NCBI GenBank assembly: GCA_028281005.1
Contig: JANQKS010000003.1
Location: 1-64,000 of the forward strand
DNA length: 64,000 nt
Reading direction: 5' to 3'
Origin: Pseudomonadales bacterium
GTDB lineage: Bacteria > Pseudomonadota > Gammaproteobacteria > Pseudomonadales > Azotimanducaceae
Part shown: positions 44,252 to 53,180 of the stretch, in pieces
How the letters are laid out: each line of letters starts with the position of its first letter
Numbering within the stretch: position 1 is the stretch's first letter
The notes under the pieces: generated by a model
What the model saw: only the letters and a program-made list of their open reading frames with translations
Databases searched by the model: none
What the model was told of the DNA's origin: nothing
Program-made: the position numbers and the translations under genes

Positions 44252-45032
44252 GCCCGCACTTTACCAAACACGCCTCAGGGCGCTGCTGTATTGTGGCTGG
44301 TTGCTTGTCACCGCCAGCGGCTGCAGCGGCTGGCACAAGCAGTTGGTTGCCGGGGATGGCTTCACCCACCAAATTGCTACACAAAGAGGTCCTGCGCGGG
44401 ACGGTCCGCTACACATATATATCCATGGCGACGGTACACCTTTTACGACCCCAACCGAGGTAGCCGCAGATCCATCACCACGCGTTCCGTACGTGTTGTC
44501 TCTTATGCAACAGGATCCCCATGCCAGCGCCCTGCTGGGGCGGCCTTGTTACTTTGTTGCGCGAACATCAGACACCTGCCACCCCAAATGGTGGACCACG
44601 CACCGCTACGCCAAACAAGTCGCGGACAGCATGACGCTTGTCGCCAACCAGCTTGCGAACGGGCGTGAGGTGGTATTGATCGGTTACAGCGGCGGAGGCA
44701 GCTTGGCCATGCTAATGGCACCTGGAATCACCCAGCTAAAAGGTGTGATCACCGTTGCAGCCAACCTAAACATCAACCAATGGACTGAGCTGCACGGCTA
44801 TACGTCTTTGTATGGTTCTCTCAATCCTGTAGATCAAATTCAGCAGACCGCCGGCATCCCTCAAATCCACTACGTCGGCAGCGACGATGAAGTGGTACCG
44901 CCTGAGCTGAGCAACCACTATCCGAGCCAATTCATGCAGGCACACGTGCGCGTGATTCCTGGCCAGGACCATGCCTGTTGTTGGCATCGGCAGTGGCCCG
45001 AGCTACTGCAACAAGCCCTCAGCACGTTTTAG
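44229..45032 (+). CDS. Alpha/beta hydrolase lipoprotein
   Basis: A 267-residue protein. A hydrophobic N-terminus with lipobox LVTASGC suggests a lipoprotein. The hydrolase fold shows IYIHGDG as oxyanion strand, nucleophile elbow IGYSGGGSLA, Asp in YVGSDDEVVPP and terminal His in GQDHACCW. No ATG exists: the frame begins at TTG 44229 inside the end of the caspase gene (23-bp overlap) or at a later Leu codon. Probably co-transcribed with kinase and caspase. Substrate unknown. Confidence 0.75.
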   Translation: MCPPNCAKPALYQTRLRALLYCGWLLVTASGCSGWHKQLVAGDGFTHQIATQRGPARDGPLHIYIHGDGTPFTTPTEVAADPSPRVPYVLSLMQQDPHASALLGRPCYFVARTSDTCHPKWWTTHRYAKQVADSMTLVANQLANGREVVLIGYSGGGSLAMLMAPGITQLKGVITVAANLNINQWTELHGYTSLYGSLNPVDQIQQTAGIPQIHYVGSDDEVVPPELSNHYPSQFMQAHVRVIPGQDHACCWHRQWPELLQQALSTF

Positions 45033-45096
45033 TTTTCATTTACAGCAGGCTTGCGGTTGGCGAGACTTTACTTACAGAAAACCAACAGGCCTTCAG

Positions 45097-46128
45097 ATGA
45101 GCAAAATCCAATCAGACCCCCGTATCGACCCACGCATCAAAGCTGTCATCGGCGCCATTCCCTCTCAGACAGCTGCCAATGTAGAGAGCCGGGAGCAGCT
45201 GTTGGCAGAGGTCAATACCGAAGAGGCATTGGCGCAACGTGAACAGATGACCGCCGCACTGAATATGATCGACAACGAGGAGGTGGCGCCTTCCGCGGGT
45301 TTATCCATCACCGATCACCAATTTGTCTCCGCGCCGGATGGCAATAACATCAACATCCGTTTTCTACGGCCAGACAACAATGAGCGTCTACCCTGCGTCT
45401 ATTACATCCACGGCGGCGGTATGCAGACGATGTCCTGCTACGACGGCATGTATCGCGCGTGGGGCAAAATCATTGCGCAGCAAGGTGTCGCCGTGGCCAT
45501 GGTGGATTTCAGGAATGCCTTGATCCCTTCTTCGGCCCCGGAGGTAGCACCCTTCCCGGCCGGTCTCAATGACTGTGTCAGCGGTGTTAAATGGCTCGCT
45601 CAACAAGCTGACACACTGAACATAGACGCTGAGCACATTATCGTCGCGGGCGAAAGCGGTGGTGGCAACCTTACCCTCGCTACCGGCCTCAAACTCAAAC
45701 AAGAAGGGGATTTGGGATTGGTGCGCGGCCTCTACGCACTGTGCCCCTACATCGCCGGCGCATGGCCACAAGAGCGTTTTCCATCTTCCATCGAAAACAA
45801 CGGTTTGCTCCTTGACCTGCACGACAACCGCGGCGCCATGGCGTATGGCATCGAACACTTTGAGCAAGGCAACCCGCTGGCGTGGCCCAGCTTCGCCACC
45901 GAAGAAGATCTAGCCGATCTGGTGCCAACCGTCATCAGCGTCAACGAATGTGATCCGCTGCGGGACGAAGGCATCGAATTTTATCGCGCGTTGTTGCGCG
46001 CTGGCGTCCCTGCACGCTGCCGTCAGGTCATGGGCACCACCCACGGCGTCGAGATCTTTGCCATTGCCTGCCCCGACATCAGCCGGGAAACCGCAGCCAG
46101 CATCGCACAGTTCTGTCGGGAGGCGTAA
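45097..46128 (+). CDS. HSL-family alpha/beta hydrolase (esterase)
   Basis: A 343-residue cytoplasmic esterase of the hormone-sensitive-lipase group: HGGG oxyanion motif (YYIHGGGMQ), nucleophile AGESGGGN, the acid region NECDPLRDEG and His in GTTHGVEIF. The start ATG 45097 gives the MSKIQSDPRIDPRIK N-terminus typical of this subgroup. Same direction as the kinase operon but 64 bp away. Confidence 0.92.
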   Translation: MSKIQSDPRIDPRIKAVIGAIPSQTAANVESREQLLAEVNTEEALAQREQMTAALNMIDNEEVAPSAGLSITDHQFVSAPDGNNINIRFLRPDNNERLPCVYYIHGGGMQTMSCYDGMYRAWGKIIAQQGVAVAMVDFRNALIPSSAPEVAPFPAGLNDCVSGVKWLAQQADTLNIDAEHIIVAGESGGGNLTLATGLKLKQEGDLGLVRGLYALCPYIAGAWPQERFPSSIENNGLLLDLHDNRGAMAYGIEHFEQGNPLAWPSFATEEDLADLVPTVISVNECDPLRDEGIEFYRALLRAGVPARCRQVMGTTHGVEIFAIACPDISRETAASIAQFCREA

Positions 46129-46195
46129 CTGGCAGTCCGTGACGATCTGTATTAAGTAAGTCGGCGCTTGCTGGCATGACATGAAGATGAGGGCT

Positions 46196-46465
46196 TTACC
46201 TCGGCCCTGCCAACGGCTCCAACTCTGAGCGGCTGATTTCTCCGCTTTTGTCAAATCGTTGGTCTAAGCCGGAGGTAAACACTTTGCCTTTTAACGTATA
46301 GGTGAACACCTCCCTGTCGCGCAAACTCAAGATCTGCTTGACCGTATCAAACAGGCTAGACGGCATCGGCGTGATGTTCTGCAGATAGACCTCGACGTTG
46401 CCCGGCGCTGCACACCCACTCAGCAGCACTCCCACCACCAGCCAATATGTACGTTTCAGCAACAT
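46196..46465 (-). CDS. Small lipoprotein
   Basis: An 89-residue protein with a lipobox (VGVLLSGCAAPG, Cys about residue 18) and a mature part of about 70 residues rich in beta-type patterns (VFTYTLKGKVFTSGLDQRF). I recognise no family. Minus strand, 19 bp after the aldose epimerase, so possibly co-transcribed. Confidence 0.65.
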   Translation of the reverse strand: MLLKRTYWLVVGVLLSGCAAPGNVEVYLQNITPMPSSLFDTVKQILSLRDREVFTYTLKGKVFTSGLDQRFDKSGEISRSELEPLAGPR

Positions 46466-46484
46466 GTGTTCTCCTTAAAACAAA

Positions 46485-47396
46485 TTAGTCAACGTGCTGC
46501 AGCTGCGGATCAAAGGTCCACGAGCAGCGATACACCTCTTGCGGACCGAGCTGCACAAAACCAGGCTCTCCATCTAAATACTCAGCCACCTTGCCATTAA
46601 ATGCATCAGGCAAATTACTCACACCCTCCACACAAAAGTAGTCTTCCCCATCCGGCGCCCATACCACCAGATACGGGCAGGAACTCTGCAAGCTAATTTG
46701 CCGCGCCGGTGCTTCACCGGAAGCCGGCCAGGTCAGCAGCGCCGTGCCGTTCCAGCCGGTAAATACGTGGTCGAGGGTTTGTTGACTGAGCGTTAGACCG
46801 TGGCGCAGATCCAATTCCGGCGGAATGTCACTGAGCGCCACCGGCAACAGTTGCGCATCCAATTGCAACCACTGTGCCACCTGCGCCTGCACCACAACGC
46901 CGCGGGTGCGCGGGAAATAGGGATGTAACCCTAACCCCAACGGCATGGTTGCCGCCGCGAGGTTTGTCACTGCGGCCTCCACGTGCAAACGGCGGCCGGT
47001 TACGCGGTAGCGCAGACGCGCGCGATACGGCCATAGCCAAGCTTGTGCCGGGTACTCATAACCCAGCAGCACCGTGTCACGCTGGGTTTCAATCACCTCC
47101 CAGGCGCGCTGGAATCCATGACCGTGAATCGCATGAGCCTCCGGCGGATTATTGGAAGGCAATACAACTGATTGATTTCTATAACTAAATTTGCCAAACG
47201 AAACGCGGCTACAAAACGGCACCATGGCAAAACATGCGCCACGATCCGCATCAGCCGGGGCAAGCCAATGTAGGTCCAGGCCCGCCAGACGAGTGGCATA
47301 ACTCTGCAGCTGCGCGCCTTGCTGTGGCGTAAGCGTTACCGTAGTTGTATCACCTTGACTGTCCTGCGACTGTATCTGCAGCACCGTTTGCGTCAT
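46485..47396 (-). CDS. Aldose 1-epimerase family protein
   Basis: A 303-residue galactose-mutarotase-like protein: substrate-binding segments CSRVSFGKFSYRNQ, HAIHGHGFQRAWEV (with the catalytic-type His) and LGLHPYFPR, and the late acid region. Members interconvert anomers of hexoses or act on hexose-6-phosphates; substrate not readable. Upstream is the divergent zinc-ribbon gene, 39 bp away. Confidence 0.9.
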   Translation of the reverse strand: MTQTVLQIQSQDSQGDTTTVTLTPQQGAQLQSYATRLAGLDLHWLAPADADRGACFAMVPFCSRVSFGKFSYRNQSVVLPSNNPPEAHAIHGHGFQRAWEVIETQRDTVLLGYEYPAQAWLWPYRARLRYRVTGRRLHVEAAVTNLAAATMPLGLGLHPYFPRTRGVVVQAQVAQWLQLDAQLLPVALSDIPPELDLRHGLTLSQQTLDHVFTGWNGTALLTWPASGEAPARQISLQSSCPYLVVWAPDGEDYFCVEGVSNLPDAFNGKVAEYLDGEPGFVQLGPQEVYRCSWTFDPQLQHVD

Positions 47397-47435
47397 CCTT
47401 ACCCCGTGTGTGCAATGAAGTCAGGAGCATAGTGC

Positions 47436-47822
47436 GTGGATTGTCCAAAATGTACCGGTGAACTGGTGGCTGCGCGCTATGGTGATGAGATCGAAATCCA
47501 GCGCTGTAACGTGTGCGCCGGTTTGTGGGTTTATCCAGACGATCTACAACGCATGAAGTCAACCTGGCTGGCGGAAGCCGTATTAGACACCGGCAGTCCG
47601 CGGGTGGGTAAATCGCTGGACGAAGTGGACGACATTGATTGCCCGCTGGGGCACGGGCCAATGCTCAAACGTGTCGATCCGGAGCAAAGTCACATCTGGT
47701 ATGAGCAGTGTCCAGTGTGTGATGGCATCTTCCTTGACGCGGGTGAATTCACCGACATGAAATTTGAAACGCTGCTGGATCGCGTGCGGGGCGTTGTGAA
47801 AGGCCGGCGAGACGTGGACTAG
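47436..47822 (+). CDS. Zinc-ribbon (zf-TFIIB) protein
   Basis: A 128-residue cytosolic protein with two zinc-ribbon modules: MDCPKC..CNVC at the N-terminus, then CPLGH..CPVCDGIFLDAGEF with the family motif for zf-TFIIB proteins. Function unknown. GTG start with AGGAG. Its stop TAG is the first bases of a dispersed palindromic element. Confidence 0.88.
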   Translation: MDCPKCTGELVAARYGDEIEIQRCNVCAGLWVYPDDLQRMKSTWLAEAVLDTGSPRVGKSLDEVDDIDCPLGHGPMLKRVDPEQSHIWYEQCPVCDGIFLDAGEFTDMKFETLLDRVRGVVKGRRDVD

Positions 47823-47862
47823 GGTGCCTGAAGAATAAGTCTCAAAAGTTCAGAAGCACCCT
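47821..47862. repeat. Core-less derivative of the dispersed palindromic element
   Basis: AGGGTGCCT-GAA-GAATAAGTCTC, a 5-nt spacer, then TTCAGAAGCACCCT: the two arms of the element at 21136-21227 with the 48-bp core gone. It can form a hairpin between two convergent genes and may act as their terminator. Confidence 0.75.
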
Positions 47863-47869
47863 AGCTGAA

Positions 47870-50341
47870 TCAATACGCAACGTCGGTGCGTACGGTCGGA
47901 TCCGGCGGCCGTTTGGCGTGGGTTAACACCAACAGCGCGGGTAACAAGGCGAGATTTGCAATCAAAGCCAGGAACATCGCCACCGCAGTCCACAATCCAA
48001 ACATTACCGTGGGCACAAAGTTTGAGAAGTATAAAACGGAAAAACCTACAATCACCGTCACCGACGTGAAGTAGAGCGCACGGCCAATGCTGGCGTGACT
48101 GAAACTCACCGCAACCCTGGCATCCCCCCAGCGCGCGTATTCGAGGCGGAACCGATGTAGATAGTGAATGGTGTCATCCACCCCGATACCGATGCAGATG
48201 GCCGCTATGGTGGTGGTCATCATATCCAGCGGTATACCCGCATACCCCATAGCAGCAATGACCGTGGCTGCCGCCAACGTGTTTGGAATCATGCCCAGCA
48301 GGGCATGTGGAATGGAACGCAACAATACCAGGAACATCACAAACACAGCGCCTAACACGTAGCTCAACGTATCAATTTGTGAATCCAGCAGCTGTTTCAA
48401 CATGCCGTTGAACAACACCATCATGCCGGTCACCTCAACTTCATCTTCGGTGAAAGACACTTCATCTGCACCAAACGCAATGATCTGTTGCCCGAATTCC
48501 TCGCGGTCAAAGGCGGGGCCACTTTCGATAATGCGACCGGATAAACGCAGGTGCCCGGTCTGTGGAGACGCGTAGGGCTGTATCAACTCCTCGTGCAGAT
48601 GGGGTGGAACCGCGCCGAGCACCGCCACAATTTCAAGGCTCGACAGTTTCTCACCGTCATTAAACTCCCGCGCAAAATCTTCCAATGCCGTAAGCGACAG
48701 CACCTTCCCCACCTGCGGCTGCGCTTCCAAAAAGCGGTGCACTTGCTCCAACCGGTCCAGCATGCCGCGGGAAAACCAATATCGTTCCGGATAAGGATCT
48801 TCCTCTTCTTCTTCGAAAAAGAAATCGTCTTCTTCGTCGAACACTTCTTCGACATAGGGCGGAAAAGACAACACCACATCAAACGGAATGGTACCGCCCA
48901 GCTGCTGATCGATATAGCGCATACCCTGATATATCTCAGTGCTGTCATCAAAGTACTCGGCAAAACGATTGTCCAAAGACACCCGTTGGATTCCAAAGTA
49001 GGCCACCACCGCCAACACCAGCGCGCCCAAGGCGATGACTAACGGTCGCCAGCGGGTTAGCTCACCCAGTGCCCGCACAAAGTGATTCACCCGGCCACTG
49101 TGCCCGGTGGGGACCTCTTTGCGCATCATCAACAGCACCGCGGGGAAAAAGGTATAGGTGGTGAAAAAGGACAAGAGGATGCCCATACACATCATCCAGC
49201 CAAAGTCTTCCACCGGCACTATGCCGCTCACTGTCAGGGAGCCAAACGCCGCCATGGTGGTGAGCGCGGTGAAAAAGCACGGCGCAAACTTTTCTCGCAT
49301 GGTCGTCGCAACCCGCTCTTCCAGAGCAAGATCCGCCTGGGTGTGCAACAGCTCACGATAGTGCACAATCAAATGGATGGTCAGCGAGATGGTGGTGATC
49401 CCCAACAGCGAGATAAAGTTGGAGGAAATCACCGTGGCTTGCCAATCCAGGAAGCCAAGCAGGCCAACGGTATAAGCCACGCTCAAACCGGCGGTAAGAA
49501 TTGGCAATACCACCCAACGTAAATGGCGGAAGAAAATGGCCAGTGCTGCGATCATCAACACCAGTACCAAGCCGCCAAACACACTCAAATCCCGCTTCAC
49601 ATAGGTGATCATGTCCGCGGCGATCATCGGCACACCGCCAAGGTGCAGCGTACCCGCAGACGCATACTTGGCCTTCACGGCGCGTGTGTCGTTAATCAGC
49701 TGTTCGCGTTCGAGGAGGTAAGCCTCGCGTACGCGTCGAAATTCAGCGCTGACCGAGGTCCACTCCGCGCTATCGGTGTTGCCCGCTGCGCGCAGGCGAT
49801 CACGCTGATCAGTGATGGCAAGCAGCTCCATGTTGGCTGCCAGATCAATTTTGATGGCGGTGGCGGTACCGTCCGCGGTGATAAGTAGCTCGCGAAAAAA
49901 CGGGCTATTCACCAACTCATCCTGGGCTAGAGCAAAGTCCACATCTGCTGAACGCAGGGTACGGAAACCATCCGCCAACTCCGCCAAGGTCATTGGCGGG
50001 CTTTTCAGCAGTGGCGCATCGAGCACGCTGAACACACTCTGGACACCTTCGACCTGGCTTAGGTCGTCGGCAATTTGGCCCAATGTCACCAACGAGTCCG
50101 GCTCTATAGGTTGGCGATTGTTGGGCTGGAAGGTGAGAAACAGAAAATCATCGCCGCCGAAAATAGCGGCCACACGCTCGTACGTGGCAAGATCTTTATC
50201 GCCCTCCACCACCAGGGTGTCGGCGGACGCATCAAAACGAAACAGGCTGGCGTAGTAGCCGGAACCCAGCAACAATAACAAGCTGAGCAATAGGACGGTG
50301 CGAGGCCAGTGCAGATAGCCAAATAGCCAGTGGGTGCTCAA
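47870..50341 (-). CDS. RND/MMPL-family transporter
   Basis: An 823-residue exporter with 12 predicted helices in two halves (helices around 20, 245-400, then 445 and 650-800) and large periplasmic loops. DD motifs occur in the transmembrane part (GIGVDDTIHYLHRF). The second periplasmic loop contains an extreme acidic run (EEVFDEEDDFFFEEEEEDP), which is unusual. It resembles hydrophobe or hopanoid exporters (HAE3 class). The TTG start overlaps the rapA stop (TTGA), so co-translation is likely. Confidence 0.9.
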   Translation of the reverse strand: MSTHWLFGYLHWPRTVLLLSLLLLLGSGYYASLFRFDASADTLVVEGDKDLATYERVAAIFGGDDFLFLTFQPNNRQPIEPDSLVTLGQIADDLSQVEGVQSVFSVLDAPLLKSPPMTLAELADGFRTLRSADVDFALAQDELVNSPFFRELLITADGTATAIKIDLAANMELLAITDQRDRLRAAGNTDSAEWTSVSAEFRRVREAYLLEREQLINDTRAVKAKYASAGTLHLGGVPMIAADMITYVKRDLSVFGGLVLVLMIAALAIFFRHLRWVVLPILTAGLSVAYTVGLLGFLDWQATVISSNFISLLGITTISLTIHLIVHYRELLHTQADLALEERVATTMREKFAPCFFTALTTMAAFGSLTVSGIVPVEDFGWMMCMGILLSFFTTYTFFPAVLLMMRKEVPTGHSGRVNHFVRALGELTRWRPLVIALGALVLAVVAYFGIQRVSLDNRFAEYFDDSTEIYQGMRYIDQQLGGTIPFDVVLSFPPYVEEVFDEEDDFFFEEEEEDPYPERYWFSRGMLDRLEQVHRFLEAQPQVGKVLSLTALEDFAREFNDGEKLSSLEIVAVLGAVPPHLHEELIQPYASPQTGHLRLSGRIIESGPAFDREEFGQQIIAFGADEVSFTEDEVEVTGMMVLFNGMLKQLLDSQIDTLSYVLGAVFVMFLVLLRSIPHALLGMIPNTLAAATVIAAMGYAGIPLDMMTTTIAAICIGIGVDDTIHYLHRFRLEYARWGDARVAVSFSHASIGRALYFTSVTVIVGFSVLYFSNFVPTVMFGLWTAVAMFLALIANLALLPALLVLTHAKRPPDPTVRTDVAY

Positions 50342-53142
50342 GTTGCAATCACCACCCTAATGGCTTGGGGCTCTAATGCCGCCTGTTGTATGTACTCGAC
50401 CGCGTGTTGCTGCTGTTGTTCGAGGAAGGCAAGTTCCACTTCCCGGATGGACGGATTGATACGTGCAAGATCCCGCAGCCGATTCAGCTCTCCGCCCACC
50501 ACCTGGTGCACTTCCTCTATGGCACTATCAATGAGCGGTTGCTGCTGGCTCTGCACTTGTTGTTCTACCCGATCCAGAATACCCGCCAAGGCCCCGCGTA
50601 TCTCTTTGACAATGGCGGTGCGGGCGGTGCGCGGCACCTTGGCGCACACGCGGTTCAGTTGATCATGGGAAATGGCCGCAGTGAGGTCACGTCCAGTACT
50701 GTCCAACAACACACGCACAACACTTTCCGGCAAAAATCGGCCGGTTTGGAATTTCCGCGGCGCGCTGCAGCGCATGGCATAAAAACACTCCACCAATAAG
50801 GTACCCGGCGGCAGCACCTTCAGCTTGATGGTTCCTATATTGGTATTACCCAGCTCCGAACCCAACACCATATCCATCACCTCCGTGGTGATGGGTGACT
50901 CCCAGGTGATGAACTCCATGTCTTCACGTACCAGCGCCTTGTCACGGTTGAAGGTGACCGTGAGACCGTCTTCTCCCACATAGGGGAAGCTGTGTAACAA
51001 CATTTGTTCCGTGGGTTTCAGAATCAGACTGTGTTCGGAGTGAAATTCCGGATCAACGCCAAACACTTCGCAAGCTTGTTCGATGTAGCTTTGAATGGCG
51101 TCGCTTTGTTCGTGTGTCTTAATGGCGTCAATCACCTGAGCGGCTACCTGGGGTTGGCAGGAATTTAACTCCAGCAACGCATCCCGCCCCTGCTGCAGCT
51201 CTTCACGCAACGTACGAGTGTACGCGGCGGTGTCGGCCACCAGTTGCGCAAAAGCCGCGTCATCCACCGCAGTACCGTCGAGGAACGGTTGCAGCGCGTC
51301 GCTGAACCGCTCCAACACCGCGGCACCCGCCGAAAAACTGTGACAGAAAGCGTCCATACCTTCGTCAAACCAACGGTACAACGCCGCCTGCGCACCCCCG
51401 TCTACATAGGGGGCGTGAATTTGTACGTCTTCGTTCTGCCCAATGCGGTCGAGCCGGCCTATGCGCTGCTCCAATAGATCCGGATTGGTGGGCAGATCAA
51501 ACAACACCAGGTGATGGGCAAACTGGAAATTGCGCCCTTCGCTGCCAATCTCGGAACAAATTAAGGCCTGTGCGCCGGCTTCTTCATCGGCGAAATAGGC
51601 GGCTGCCCGGTCTCGCTCCACAATGGACAAATCTTCGTAAAACGCCGCGCTACGGATCCCGGCATTGAGGTGCAGGTGATGTTCGAGATCCACTGCGGTC
51701 TGCGCCGCCGCGCAGATGACCAGCACTTTGTCCTGACGATGGTGTTTGAGGAAGTCTTCCAGCCATTGCACACGCAGGTCCAGCTTTACCCAGTCCGCTG
51801 CGTATTTACGCAGTTCACTTTCTGGCTGCAGACCATAAAGCGCGTGTTTGGCCGGATGTTCCGCATCCGCTTGCAGCGCATATCCATACAAAACCCGTTT
51901 AGGAAAGCCGGTGACTGCGTTACGGGTATTGCGAAACAATACTCGGCCCGTACCGTGGCGGTCCAACAGCTGACGGATAAGCTGCTCGGGATTGATCTGT
52001 TCCCGCTGCACATCCACAAACGATGCCACCAGCTGTTGTTGTGACTCGGTCAGTTCATTGCCGGCAAGTAGCTGATGCACCACATCGTTGAGTGCTACGT
52101 AGCCTTGTTGCTCAGCCAGGAACGCCTCCAGGTCGCTGAAGCGTGATGGGTCCAACAAACGCAAACGCGCAAAGTGGCTGGCGCGACCTAGTTGTTCGGG
52201 CGTGGCGGTGAGCAATAACAAGCCATCACAAAATTGAGCCAACTGCTCGATGGCGGCATATTCCGGGCTAACGTCTTCTTCCGACCAGTGCAGATGGTGC
52301 GCTTCATCCACCACCAACAGATCCCACCCGGCACTTGTGGCGTGGTCCAACGTGTCGGGTTCATCGATAAACAAACTCAGACCACACAGCACCAGTTGCT
52401 CGGTTTCAAATGGATTGCCTTCGTCACTGTCCTTCAGCGCCGTCAAACGCTCAGTGTCAAACAGCGCAAACCGCAGACCAAATTTTCGCAACATCTCCAC
52501 CAGCCATTGGTGGAGCAAAGCATCCGGCACCACGATCAAGACCCGGGAAGCTAAGCCCGTCTGCAGCTGATGATGAATAATCATGCCGGCTTCGATGGTT
52601 TTGCCTAAGCCCACTTCATCCGCCAGCAGGACGCGCGGAGCAAAGCGGCTGGCCACTTCATGCGCAATGTACACCTGGTGCGGCAACAAGCTGGTGCGGG
52701 TACCCAGCAGGCCGCGGGCTGCCGATTGTTGTAGCTGATGACGATGATGCAGCGACGCCACCCTTAGTTGAAACTCCTGGGCCTTGCCAAACTGACCGCT
52801 GAGCAGACGTTGTCGCGGCGTGCTTAGATGGATCAAGCCGGAGATTTGTGTTTCCGGCATCACACGTTCTGATCCTTCAGCGTCTCGCACCAGGTAACAC
52901 TGCAAACCGTCAAGGTCTTCAACCCCCTGTACGGTAAGCGCTTGTTGGCTTTCGTCATGGAGCGTGTCACCAGGCTGATAAACCACACGCGCCAGCGGCG
53001 AATTGCTCTGCGCGTATACGCGGTCTTCTTCAGCAACGGGAAATCGCACGGTGACATTACGCCCTTCGATCTCCACCACAATACCTAAACCCAGTTCGGT
53101 CTCAGTCTGACTGATCCAGCGCTGGCCTAGCACAAACTCCAT
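50338..53142 (-). CDS. rapA: RNA polymerase-associated ATPase/helicase RapA
   Basis: A 934-residue SWI/SNF-type ATPase: N-terminal Tudor-like domains, Walker A ADEVGLGKTIEAGMI, Walker B DEAHHLHW, motif V/VI region SEIGSEGRNFQFAH and RIGRLDRIGQ, and a long C-terminal regulatory part. RapA recycles stalled RNA polymerase. Length is slightly under the E. coli 968 residues. Characteristic of Gammaproteobacteria, which supports the taxonomic placement. Confidence 0.97.
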   Translation of the reverse strand: MEFVLGQRWISQTETELGLGIVVEIEGRNVTVRFPVAEEDRVYAQSNSPLARVVYQPGDTLHDESQQALTVQGVEDLDGLQCYLVRDAEGSERVMPETQISGLIHLSTPRQRLLSGQFGKAQEFQLRVASLHHRHQLQQSAARGLLGTRTSLLPHQVYIAHEVASRFAPRVLLADEVGLGKTIEAGMIIHHQLQTGLASRVLIVVPDALLHQWLVEMLRKFGLRFALFDTERLTALKDSDEGNPFETEQLVLCGLSLFIDEPDTLDHATSAGWDLLVVDEAHHLHWSEEDVSPEYAAIEQLAQFCDGLLLLTATPEQLGRASHFARLRLLDPSRFSDLEAFLAEQQGYVALNDVVHQLLAGNELTESQQQLVASFVDVQREQINPEQLIRQLLDRHGTGRVLFRNTRNAVTGFPKRVLYGYALQADAEHPAKHALYGLQPESELRKYAADWVKLDLRVQWLEDFLKHHRQDKVLVICAAAQTAVDLEHHLHLNAGIRSAAFYEDLSIVERDRAAAYFADEEAGAQALICSEIGSEGRNFQFAHHLVLFDLPTNPDLLEQRIGRLDRIGQNEDVQIHAPYVDGGAQAALYRWFDEGMDAFCHSFSAGAAVLERFSDALQPFLDGTAVDDAAFAQLVADTAAYTRTLREELQQGRDALLELNSCQPQVAAQVIDAIKTHEQSDAIQSYIEQACEVFGVDPEFHSEHSLILKPTEQMLLHSFPYVGEDGLTVTFNRDKALVREDMEFITWESPITTEVMDMVLGSELGNTNIGTIKLKVLPPGTLLVECFYAMRCSAPRKFQTGRFLPESVVRVLLDSTGRDLTAAISHDQLNRVCAKVPRTARTAIVKEIRGALAGILDRVEQQVQSQQQPLIDSAIEEVHQVVGGELNRLRDLARINPSIREVELAFLEQQQQHAVEYIQQAALEPQAIRVVIAT

Positions 53143-53180
53143 AAATCGCCCGCTTGAAAAAAGGCCGCGATTCTATCACC

